Source of the DNA: Paenibacillus plantarum
Lineage (GTDB): Bacteria > Bacillota > Bacilli > Paenibacillales > NBRC-103111
Length of the DNA stretch: 64,000 bases
NCBI RefSeq assembly: GCF_013141695.1
Contig: NZ_WHNY01000095.1
Location: forward strand, 1-64,000
Direction: 5' to 3'
The notes below the pieces were generated by a model. It saw only the letters and a list, made by a program, of their open reading frames with translations, had not been told where the DNA came from and did no database searches. Shown here piece by piece: positions 54,425 through 61,970 of this stretch. The position numbers and the translations under genes were made by a program. Each line of letters starts with the position of its first letter. Position 1 is the stretch's first letter.

Positions 54425-55240
54425 ATGTTGATTCACACAGAAAGCATCAAAGCAGTTATTTTTGATTGGGCTGGAACCGTAATCGATTACGGTTGCTTTG
54501 CACCCATGCACGCATTTATTCAAACTTTTGAAGAAGCAGGAGTACCCATCACGGATCGGGAAGCAAGAATTCCAATGGGTCTTCTGAAATGGGATCATAT
54601 TCACGCTATTTTGGAGATGGAAAGAGTTAAGCATGCATGGATTGACGCGTATGGAACGCACCCCGTTAAGGAAGATGTTGATCGTCTATATGTTCGATTC
54701 GAAGCCATCTTGATGGAGTCATTGAAAACTTATACCGATCCGATTCCGGGAGCTTTGGAAACGGTGGAACACCTTCGTAATGCAGGGCTTGCAATCGGAT
54801 CGACGACGGGATATACAGCAAGTATGATGGCGGTTATCGTACCGGAAGCTAAGCGGAAGGGATATTCACCAGACTGCATGGTCGCATCGGATGAAGTAAA
54901 GGCCGGCCGGCCGTATCCGTATATGATATTCCAGAACTTAGTGGAACTCGGCATCTACCCTCCGAAAGCGGTCATCAAGGTTGGAGATACGGTGTCCGAT
55001 ATTCATGAAGGCAGGAATGCTGGGGTATGGACGGTTGCTATCATACTTGGAAGCAGTGAGTTAGGTTTAACGATGGCTGAAGTTGAGAGTTTGCACCCTG
55101 ATGAACTTGCAGAGCGCATGAATCAAACGAGACTTACTTTTGAACAAGCAGGAGCAGATTATATTATCGGTTCAATTACTCAACTTCCAATTGTCATTGA
55201 AGAGATTGAACAAAGCGGTTTGGAGCGGGTAATCAGATGA
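54425..55240 (+). CDS. phnX: Phosphonoacetaldehyde hydrolase (phosphonatase)
   Basis: A 271-residue cytoplasmic HAD-superfamily enzyme. It hydrolyses phosphonoacetaldehyde to acetaldehyde and phosphate. The phosphonatase motif DWAGT carries the nucleophile D14; K55 (MGLLKWDH) fits the Schiff-base lysine that marks this family; and GDTVSDIHEGRNAG is the HAD acidic motif. It begins the phosphonate operon and overlaps the dehydrogenase gene by four bases (ATGA). GAGGAG lies only two bases before ATG 54,425, so TTG 54,428 is an alternative start. The usual partner PhnW, which makes phosphonoacetaldehyde from aminoethylphosphonate, is not present in the window. Confidence 0.93.
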   Translation: MLIHTESIKAVIFDWAGTVIDYGCFAPMHAFIQTFEEAGVPITDREARIPMGLLKWDHIHAILEMERVKHAWIDAYGTHPVKEDVDRLYVRFEAILMESLKTYTDPIPGALETVEHLRNAGLAIGSTTGYTASMMAVIVPEAKRKGYSPDCMVASDEVKAGRPYPYMIFQNLVELGIYPPKAVIKVGDTVSDIHEGRNAGVWTVAIILGSSELGLTMAEVESLHPDELAERMNQTRLTFEQAGADYIIGSITQLPIVIEEIEQSGLERVIR

Positions 55241-56376
55241 ACCAATTTTATAATCCAGTAGCGGTATCCTTAGGAACAGAAGCGGCGGAAGCATTCGCTG
55301 AGTCGTTTAACAAACGTTATGCAGATGTCAAGAGAGTGTTGTTACTGACAAGAGGCGGGGGCGTTGAGAAGAGTGATTGTTTACAGCCTGTCTTAAACGC
55401 ACTCTCCAAGAAGGAAACTTTACTGATTGAAGTGACCTTGAACAACCCTAATGTGGCAGATATCTTGAACCTGAAACAGGAGATTGAGCCTTTCCAGTAT
55501 GACCTTATCGTGGCAATTGGCGGAGGCAGTGTCATGGATGCAGCTAAAGTGATGTCGGCATTGCAGCAAAATACGTTTCATACAATCGCTGAAGTTCGAG
55601 AAGCGATCACAAGTGAGGCGTACCGCAGTGAGCCCTATTTTACCCCTTGGATTGGGATACCAACGACATCGGGAACAGGCTCTGAGGTGACATGCTGGGC
55701 AACGGTATGGGACGAAGAATGCGGAAGCAAATATTCGGTTTCGGATGAGCGGCTGTATGCGAGATCAGCTTTAATTCTTCCAGAGTTAACCGTTACAATG
55801 CCGCTCCGTTTAAGCGTTTCTACAGCGTTAGATGCCTTGTGTCATGCAACTGAAGCATATTGGTCTGTTCATACAAACGCAGTTACCCGTGTTTACGCGC
55901 TGCAAGCGATCGAACGAGTTCGGCAAACGCTCCCCTTATTAATCGAGCAACCAGATAACTTGGTATGGAGAGAAGAGTTATCCTTAGCAAGTTTGATGGC
56001 GGGATTGGCATTTAGCAATACGAGAACGACGGCCTGCCATTCCATATCTTATCCGCTTACGATGCTTTTCGGGATCGATCATGGTATTGCCGCTAGCATA
56101 ACATTATCAACGGTTCTGAAACATAATTTCGAAGCATTAATCGAACCGGATAAATTACTACGTGCATTTGGCGCAGCGAATGTGGAAGAAGTGGATAGTC
56201 TAATCCGAAATATATATACCATCTATGGATTGTCAAGCAATCTAAGCCTATATGGTGTTACCGTCGAAGGTATCCGTGAGGTTGTATCTCACTCGTACAC
56301 GAAAGGGAGAATGGATAATAATCCAGTTGAAATCTCTCCTGAAGAACTTGAACGTATGCTCGTTTCATTATTATAG
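55237..56376 (+). CDS. Iron-containing alcohol dehydrogenase, probable phosphonoacetaldehyde/hydroxyethylphosphonate oxidoreductase
   Basis: A 379-residue cytoplasmic enzyme of the iron-dependent alcohol dehydrogenase family. The dinucleotide motif GGGSVMDAAK and the PTTSGTGSE segment are typical. Metal ligands are visible as the D and H of TALDALCHATEAYW, the H of ACHSISYP and the H of GIDHGIAAS. Some members reduce phosphonoacetaldehyde to 2-hydroxyethylphosphonate. Here, translationally coupled to PhnX, it may run in the opposite direction and feed the hydrolase from imported hydroxyethylphosphonate. The enzyme family is clear; the substrate is inferred from context. Confidence 0.82.
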   Translation: MNQFYNPVAVSLGTEAAEAFAESFNKRYADVKRVLLLTRGGGVEKSDCLQPVLNALSKKETLLIEVTLNNPNVADILNLKQEIEPFQYDLIVAIGGGSVMDAAKVMSALQQNTFHTIAEVREAITSEAYRSEPYFTPWIGIPTTSGTGSEVTCWATVWDEECGSKYSVSDERLYARSALILPELTVTMPLRLSVSTALDALCHATEAYWSVHTNAVTRVYALQAIERVRQTLPLLIEQPDNLVWREELSLASLMAGLAFSNTRTTACHSISYPLTMLFGIDHGIAASITLSTVLKHNFEALIEPDKLLRAFGAANVEEVDSLIRNIYTIYGLSSNLSLYGVTVEGIREVVSHSYTKGRMDNNPVEISPEELERMLVSLL

Positions 56377-56418
56377 GATAGCCGCTTTTATCATAAAATA
56401 TTAGGAGGCATTTTAATT

Positions 56419-57483
56419 ATGAAAAAGAAAATGTTAACGCTCATGATTTCTTTATCTTTAGTAGCTGTATCAACAGGTTGTGGTGTGAAAGCCGATGACG
56501 CTAAGAATGACACAAAAGCGGTAAAGACCAAAGACACCATTACCCTGGCTTGGTACCCGAATGAATCTGGTGCAGATATGAAATCTTCACGGGACGAAAT
56601 TGGTAAAGTCGTAGCAGCCGCTACTGGGAAAAAGGTAGAGCACAAAACGACGACTGACTACACGATCGCAATCGAAGCGATTGCTAGCGGCAGTGCAGAT
56701 ATTGTCTATATGGGTGCACAAGGTTATGTTGAAGCAAATGCAAAGAATAAGAAGGTCCAACCGCTAGTTGTTCAGAGTGGAGAGTCAGGAACGCTGGATG
56801 ATGCTGTTTACAATAGCTGGTTAAACGTGCGTAAAGGCGATGGAGATGCCTACAAAGTCGGCAGCATTTATTCCATTGACAATATTGCAGGCAAAAAGTT
56901 CTCGTTCGTATCCAACTCCTCCACATCCGGATTTAAAGTTCCTTCCGGCAGAATCGTTACTTTTTTTAGCAAAAAAGACAAGTATAAGAGTTTAACTGCG
57001 GACGATTTGATTATGGGTGGCAAAGATAAATTCTTTAGCGATGTACTTTTTGGAGGTACTCACCAAGGTTCAGCAGTTAACTTGCTGACAGGTAAAGCTG
57101 ACGTAGCTGCTTTCTGTGATACTTGCGTGGCTAACTACATCGAACTCGGCTCAGGAACGGCGAACACGCCAGGAGCTGTATACAAAGTAAAACAAGGGGC
57201 TGCAGAACCGTTTAATACACTAGTTGGTAAAGAGTTCGAGGTTATCTCCGTAACGCCAGTTCTGAACCAACCATTTGTCATTAACACAGGTACGATAAGC
57301 GCAGAGGACACGAAGAAATTAAAGGATGCATTCACATCCGATGCGGTAACGAAGAACCCTCTGATCTTCCTGCCGAAAGATTCAAAGGATGCAGGCATGT
57401 TCAAACAAAAGACCGGTAAAGAAAAATTCCTTACTGTGGATGATGCGTTTTTCAACCCAATCAGAACGCTCTACAACAACTAA
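56419..57483 (+). CDS. phnD: Phosphonate ABC transporter substrate-binding lipoprotein
   Basis: A 354-residue PhnD-type lipoprotein. The signal peptide ends at C21 (VSTGC), and AGGAGG lies ten bases before the ATG. Family features are LAWYPNESGADMKSSRDEI, the ASGSADIVYMG segment, and NSSTSGFKVP in the ligand cleft. It should bind a phosphonate outside the membrane for the PhnC/PhnE transporter encoded next. Whether it prefers aminoethyl- or hydroxyethylphosphonate cannot be read from sequence. Confidence 0.9.
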   Translation: MKKKMLTLMISLSLVAVSTGCGVKADDAKNDTKAVKTKDTITLAWYPNESGADMKSSRDEIGKVVAAATGKKVEHKTTTDYTIAIEAIASGSADIVYMGAQGYVEANAKNKKVQPLVVQSGESGTLDDAVYNSWLNVRKGDGDAYKVGSIYSIDNIAGKKFSFVSNSSTSGFKVPSGRIVTFFSKKDKYKSLTADDLIMGGKDKFFSDVLFGGTHQGSAVNLLTGKADVAAFCDTCVANYIELGSGTANTPGAVYKVKQGAAEPFNTLVGKEFEVISVTPVLNQPFVINTGTISAEDTKKLKDAFTSDAVTKNPLIFLPKDSKDAGMFKQKTGKEKFLTVDDAFFNPIRTLYNN

Positions 57484-57525
57484 AATGTATGACAACAACA
57501 TGTGAAACCGATTAAGGGAGCAGCC

Positions 57526-58359
57526 ATGACAATGTTACTGGAATTCAAGCAGGTATCCAAGCAATATGGCACGGATACAAGAGCGTTAACAGATGTTAAT
57601 TTCGCTGTGAAAGAAGGGGAGTTTGTGTCGATTATCGGCCCGTCAGGGGCCGGTAAGTCGACGCTGCTTCGCTGTATTAACCGTATGATTGATGCAAGCA
57701 GTGGAGAAATTCAATTTAATGGCACAGATATTTTGGCAAGTAAGAAGAGTGAATTAAAACGGCTGAGAACTCAGATGGGCATGGTTTTCCAACATTATAA
57801 TTTAGTGAATAGACTGTCTGTCATCGAAAATGTTTTGCACGGGCGACTTGGTTATAAGTCAACGTTGGAGGGGATTCTTGGGATTTACTCCAAGGAGGAG
57901 AAGCATCAAGCTTATACCATTTTGAAAACGCTCGGCTTGGAAGACCAGGTCTATAAGCGGTGTGATCAACTGAGCGGTGGACAAAAGCAGAGGGTTGGGA
58001 TAGCCCGGGCACTTGTGCAGAATCCTAAAATGCTGCTCTGCGATGAACCAATCGCTTCTCTAGATCCCAATGCCTCTAAGGTTATCATGGATCATCTGCG
58101 CAATATTTCTACCACAATGGGTATCACCGTTATCGTGAATCTGCATCAAGTAGATACAGCATTGAAATACTCAGACCGGATTCTCGGTGTGAACAAGGGA
58201 ACCATCGTTTACGACGGTAAGCCGACAGGAATTAATCGCGAGCAGTTAGCCAAAATTTACGGTTCAGAAATTCATGAGCAACAAGGAGAATTGGATGAGC
58301 TTGATGAGCTGAAAGATCTTATCGATTTGAAGGAGCTGGAGGGCAGTCATGCAAGATAA
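57526..58359 (+). CDS. phnC: Phosphonate ABC transporter ATP-binding protein
   Basis: A 277-residue ABC ATPase of the PhnC type. Walker A GPSGAGKST, Q-loop at MVFQHYNLV, signature LSGGQKQR, Walker B MLLCDEPIASLDP and the switch histidine in NLHQVD are all intact. It energises import by the two PhnE permeases. The ATG at 57,526 is preferred for AAGGGAG five bases upstream; a GTG at 57,502 would add eight residues. Its end overlaps the first permease gene by 11 bases. The C-terminal tail is rich in Leu, Asp and Glu repeats (ELDELDELKDL), which is unusual for the family but harmless-looking. Confidence 0.93.
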   Translation: MTMLLEFKQVSKQYGTDTRALTDVNFAVKEGEFVSIIGPSGAGKSTLLRCINRMIDASSGEIQFNGTDILASKKSELKRLRTQMGMVFQHYNLVNRLSVIENVLHGRLGYKSTLEGILGIYSKEEKHQAYTILKTLGLEDQVYKRCDQLSGGQKQRVGIARALVQNPKMLLCDEPIASLDPNASKVIMDHLRNISTTMGITVIVNLHQVDTALKYSDRILGVNKGTIVYDGKPTGINREQLAKIYGSEIHEQQGELDELDELKDLIDLKELEGSHAR

Positions 58360-59134
58360 TTTCTTTGCCAGAAAGCGACTGAAAACTCTGTTATATTGCG
58401 CTCTCTTGCTTGCCATCACGCTAATCGCCATAGTCATAACGAACTATAATGTCATCAAAGGCTTTACCTCTATCCCGAAAGCTGCCGAATGGGCATTCAA
58501 TAATTTCTATCCGAACGAAAAAGCATTGAAACGGCTTCCTGTCATTATCAGCAGTCTCACTGAGACGGTGTTGGTCTCGATCGCTGCGACCGCCGTGGCA
58601 GCCTTGTTCGCTTTGATTTTTGCTATTGCAGGGTCCCATACGACTGGGGCAGGTGGCGTATTCAGTTTTGTAAGTCGATCAATCGCAACCGTATTTCGTA
58701 ACATTGATGTATCCGCCTGGTCGATGATATTGCTCATTTCTTTTGGTCAAAATGTACTAACCGGATACTTCGCGCTATTCTTTGGCTCTTTTGGCTTCTT
58801 GACCCGTGCTTTCACGGAGTCCATTGACGAAGTAAGCAGCAGCTCTGTAGAAGCACTAAGATCTACGGGAGCAGGCTACTTTTCCATTATTTCGCAATCT
58901 GTCATCCCAGCATGTATACCACAACTGATCAGTTGGATTTTGTTCATGATGGAAACGAACATTCGTCAGGCCACGCTAATTGGTATTTTGACCGGCACGG
59001 GAATTGGATTCCTTTTCAGCTTGTATTACAAAAGCCTTAATTTCAGCGCTGCATCTTTAATCGTTCTTGTTCTCGTCCTGGCTATCTTTATCATAGAATC
59101 GGTTTCTACCTATATCAGGAAGGTGATCTTATAA
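58349..59134 (+). CDS. phnE: Phosphonate ABC transporter permease
   Basis: A 261-residue inner-membrane permease of the PhnE type with about six hydrophobic segments (first near 14-31). The coupling-loop region is SSSVEALRSTGAGYFSIISQ. It starts inside phnC, with GGAGGG five bases upstream. It pairs with the next gene as a heterodimer. Only one base separates the two permease genes. Confidence 0.9.
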   Translation: MQDNFFARKRLKTLLYCALLLAITLIAIVITNYNVIKGFTSIPKAAEWAFNNFYPNEKALKRLPVIISSLTETVLVSIAATAVAALFALIFAIAGSHTTGAGGVFSFVSRSIATVFRNIDVSAWSMILLISFGQNVLTGYFALFFGSFGFLTRAFTESIDEVSSSSVEALRSTGAGYFSIISQSVIPACIPQLISWILFMMETNIRQATLIGILTGTGIGFLFSLYYKSLNFSAASLIVLVLVLAIFIIESVSTYIRKVIL

Positions 59135-59135
59135 A

Positions 59136-59957
59136 ATGGAACTGACCTTGGAAGAATTGAAAATAAAGAAGCCGTTTAATAAACAAAAGCTAGTGATCCG
59201 GCTGACCTTGGTGTCAATCGTCATATTGACACTTTATGCATTTATAACTTTTGACTATAAGGACATTCAGTTTCTTGATGCTGTCATATCGACAGGCCAT
59301 ACACTTAAAACCATGTTCTTTCGACCGCTCTTACACCATATTACCCTCATCGATGCAGTTAAATATTTGTTTATCACGCTAGGACTGGCATTTCTGACGA
59401 CGTTGTTCGGCGCCGTTATCGCGTTAGTACTCGGTTTAATGGCCGCCACCAATTTATCCAATCCTACACTATCCATTATAGTTAAAGGCATAGTTGCATT
59501 TATTAGAGCGGTACCAACTGTCCTATGGGTATTGATTTTTGCGGTTGCTGCTGGGTTAGGCAGTGTGGCAGCGGTCATTGGTATGACGTTCCATTCTGTC
59601 AGTTATCTCGTCAAAACCTACTCGGAATCATTCGAGGAGTTAGATAAAGGCGTCATTGAAGCCTTAAAAGCAAGTGGTGCAAATTGGCTTCAAATCGTAT
59701 TTCAAGCTGTATTGCCTTCGTCGATCACGTACTTGATTTCATGGACGTTTATGCGATTTGAAATCAACTTCTCCGTAGCGTTAGCTATGGGTGCTGCAGC
59801 TGGTGCAGGTGGAATTGGGTTTGATATGTTTATGGCTAGCTCCTATTATTATGATGTGAGGGAAATCGGAGCCATTACGTATCTCATTCTTACGTTTGCC
59901 ATCTTGCTTGAGCTAGTGGCAGGGAAGATAAAAAAGAAATTAAGAGTTCAAAACTAA
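59136..59957 (+). CDS. phnE: Phosphonate ABC transporter permease, second subunit
   Basis: A 273-residue inner-membrane permease, paralogous to the preceding one. The coupling-loop region is KGVIEALKASGANWLQIVFQ, with six or so hydrophobic segments. AAGGTGAT lies eight bases before the ATG, inside the end of the previous gene. It is the last gene of the phosphonate operon, followed by a bidirectional terminator. Confidence 0.9.
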   Translation: MELTLEELKIKKPFNKQKLVIRLTLVSIVILTLYAFITFDYKDIQFLDAVISTGHTLKTMFFRPLLHHITLIDAVKYLFITLGLAFLTTLFGAVIALVLGLMAATNLSNPTLSIIVKGIVAFIRAVPTVLWVLIFAVAAGLGSVAAVIGMTFHSVSYLVKTYSESFEELDKGVIEALKASGANWLQIVFQAVLPSSITYLISWTFMRFEINFSVALAMGAAAGAGGIGFDMFMASSYYYDVREIGAITYLILTFAILLELVAGKIKKKLRVQN

Positions 59958-59972
59958 TTGTATACATGAGTG

Positions 59973-60014
59973 AAAAGCCTGTGCAGACCGAAATTCGGTA
60001 CGCACAGGCTTTTT
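59973..60014. terminator. Bidirectional rho-independent terminator
   Basis: AAAAGCCTGTGC (59,973-59,984) pairs perfectly with GCACAGGCTTTT (60,002-60,013). An inner ACCGAA/TTCGGT pairing extends the hairpin, with T-runs on the plus side and A-runs giving T on the minus side. It lies between the phosphonate operon and the convergent GntR gene. Confidence 0.88.
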
Positions 60015-60029
60015 GCTTTTAGGAGAATA

Positions 60030-60728
60030 TTACATTTCAAAAGATTGAAATTGCCGATGCGTCTGATCGATGAGTTCTAGAATAATTCGTTTCGCTTCAT
60101 CCAAATCTCCTGCTGCTAGCGCATCATAGATGCGTTGATTAAATTGTCCCGATTGTTGCGGCTTCGGCAATGTGTGGGCATGCAGCTTGCGGTACGAAAT
60201 GATTTTGAACATATACTTCCCTTTAATTTGCTCGAGAACTTGCATCATGTTCTCATTCTTCACAAGAAGCAGCATGGTTTCAATAAAGAGAAGCCCACAT
60301 TCGTAATAGGTGCGGTAGTCGTCTTCTTCCGAAGCGCTCAGCTGTCTCGCGAGAAGATATTCCAACTCAGGGAGATTGAAGCTGAGCTTCCGGAACGCTG
60401 CGACTTCAAGGCTGTACAGCTGCATCGAGGCCAGGAACTCGAGCATGTTGTGAAACTCCCGAAAGGAGATCTCTTTGACAAAGACCCCCCGTCCCCGAAT
60501 CGATTCCACGAATCCCTCTGTCTCTAGAAGGGAGATTGCTGCTCGAATTGGCGTGCGACTCATGCCGAGTTGATCGGCCAGCTCATTTTCTGAGAGCAGT
60601 GTGCCTGGCAGAAAATGCCCATTGATTATATTCTCGCGAATTTGTTGATAGGCTACTTTTTCGAGGGAAGATTTAGCTGAGCCTAACAGGTTCGATGCGT
60701 TCCGTGCATCAGGTTCAAGTAAAGTCAT
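60030..60728 (-). CDS. GntR-family transcriptional regulator (FCD-like)
   Basis: A 232-residue cytoplasmic regulator. The winged helix-turn-helix (about residues 25-90; LSENELADQLGMSRTPIRAA; ETEGFVESIRGRGVFV) is followed by an all-helical FCD-type domain. The usual metal-binding pattern (D...H at the start of helix 4) is not evident in YYECGLLFIETML, so the ligand site may be unusual. It is convergent with the phosphonate operon and is a likely regulator of it. ATG 60,728 is used; TTG three codons upstream overlaps the AAAGGCGG region and is less likely. Confidence 0.82.
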   Translation of the reverse strand: MTLLEPDARNASNLLGSAKSSLEKVAYQQIRENIINGHFLPGTLLSENELADQLGMSRTPIRAAISLLETEGFVESIRGRGVFVKEISFREFHNMLEFLASMQLYSLEVAAFRKLSFNLPELEYLLARQLSASEEDDYRTYYECGLLFIETMLLLVKNENMMQVLEQIKGKYMFKIISYRKLHAHTLPKPQQSGQFNQRIYDALAAGDLDEAKRIILELIDQTHRQFQSFEM

Positions 60729-61005
60729 TAATCGCAAGCCGCCTTTTTAAATAGAGTCGATAATGTCTATTATGCATGATGTATGTAAGCTGAATATAAA
60801 GTGGATGAAATAAATTGAAATTACACACCTTCTTCGAGCGCTATTTTCCTAGGTTTCGCCAAACTATATCGGGATGTTTGGCAATTTCGCAGCAGCACGT
60901 GGCGTTAAGATTAACAGTACATTGACATAAGTCAAATATTCCAATAACAAAACAGTCATAATCGAATACCTTTGATTGGCACGTAATAAGTGGTGCGAAA
61001 ATTCT
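60729..61005. other. Intergenic region, no gene seen
   Basis: About 280 bases between two minus-strand genes. It should hold the GntR promoter near 60,740-60,790, where ATAATGTCTATTAT forms a small dyad. A 7-bp inverted repeat, GCCAAAC (60,858) and GTTTGGC (60,876), is the only other structure noticed. No coding sequence is supported. Confidence 0.5.
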
Positions 61006-61866
61006 TTATTCATATTTCATAAATTGTTTAGGCGTCTTGCCATACGTTCGTTTGAAAATTCGTATAAAATAACTAGTCTCCATACCCAGTTGCTGTGCCA
61101 CCTTTTCAACAGTAATAGAGGGGTTCTCTTCAAAGAGTTGAACAGAACGGCGCATTCGTATCTGTTGGATATAGAGCATGGGGGAAATACCGTAAATACT
61201 GACGAACAGACGATGAAAATGTTGAACAGAATACCCGACTGCTCTTGCCAAGTTGGATAAATGCAAGCGTTCATTATAGTGATCATGAATAAGTTTAATC
61301 GCTTCTTGTAAAGCAGCATTGGAATGCCCGATTGGTTTCATTCTCTGCTTTATTTCTTGACCGGACTGTCCTTCTATGACAGACAATAGGAAGTCATACA
61401 TTTTTCTAGACGCTTCCCAATAACCGCTTTCGCTGTTCAAGTTGATAAGCTGCCATAAGGATTCAAGCTTATTCCAATACGCCTGAAATTGGTTTTGCTT
61501 TAATAGCGTCGGATGTTGGTTGCCAAGGTGCTCAAGAATGGAACTAGCAATGGAGCCGCTAAAAGCCACAAAGCCTAGTTCCCAAGCATCCTCACTCTGA
61601 TCGGGAAAATATTCATGATGTACACCCGAGGGAAGAATTAGCAGGGTACCAGGCGTCATCACCATATCCGGACTACCCTGGATGCGAAATATTCCCTTCC
61701 CGCGTCGGCTTAAGAAAAGTTGATGAGCTGGATACCCATCAGGTCGTAGAAGATGCTTTTGCTCATGACTGCCTACACAATACACATAGAGGGGCAATTT
61801 GTTATCGAGCATAGCAAATTCAGCAAAAAGGAAAGGCATCATTCTAATTTCACCACCGATGTTCAT
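61006..61866 (-). CDS. AraC-family transcriptional regulator
   Basis: A 286-residue cytoplasmic regulator. The N-terminal cupin-type arm (GYPAHQLFLSRRGKGIFRI; LLILPSGVHHEYFP) senses an unknown sugar, and the C-terminal 100 residues carry the double helix-turn-helix (HLSNLARAVGYSVQHFHRLF; VEKVAQQLGMETSYFIRIFK). It is divergent from the GH42 beta-galactosidase gene with about 100 bases between, so it probably activates that gene. No good ribosome site is seen for ATG 61,866; the ATG at 61,842 has a weak GGTGG before it and is an alternative. Confidence 0.87.
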   Translation of the reverse strand: MNIGGEIRMMPFLFAEFAMLDNKLPLYVYCVGSHEQKHLLRPDGYPAHQLFLSRRGKGIFRIQGSPDMVMTPGTLLILPSGVHHEYFPDQSEDAWELGFVAFSGSIASSILEHLGNQHPTLLKQNQFQAYWNKLESLWQLINLNSESGYWEASRKMYDFLLSVIEGQSGQEIKQRMKPIGHSNAALQEAIKLIHDHYNERLHLSNLARAVGYSVQHFHRLFVSIYGISPMLYIQQIRMRRSVQLFEENPSITVEKVAQQLGMETSYFIRIFKRTYGKTPKQFMKYE

Positions 61867-61918
61867 ATTGTACGATTTTTTAATTCATAAGTTCTATTAT
61901 CTTATCAGCTATTTGTCC

Positions 61919-61924
61919 TATAAT
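61919..61924 (+). promoter_or_regulatory. -10 hexamer of the GH42 gene
   Basis: A perfect TATAAT lies 47 bases before the GH42 start. The -35 at the right distance is poor (about TTATCT), which fits a promoter that depends on an activator such as the divergent AraC protein. Confidence 0.45.
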
Positions 61925-61970
61925 CAAAATATATAAGAGAATACGAGGATAAAGATAAAGGAGCGATGAT

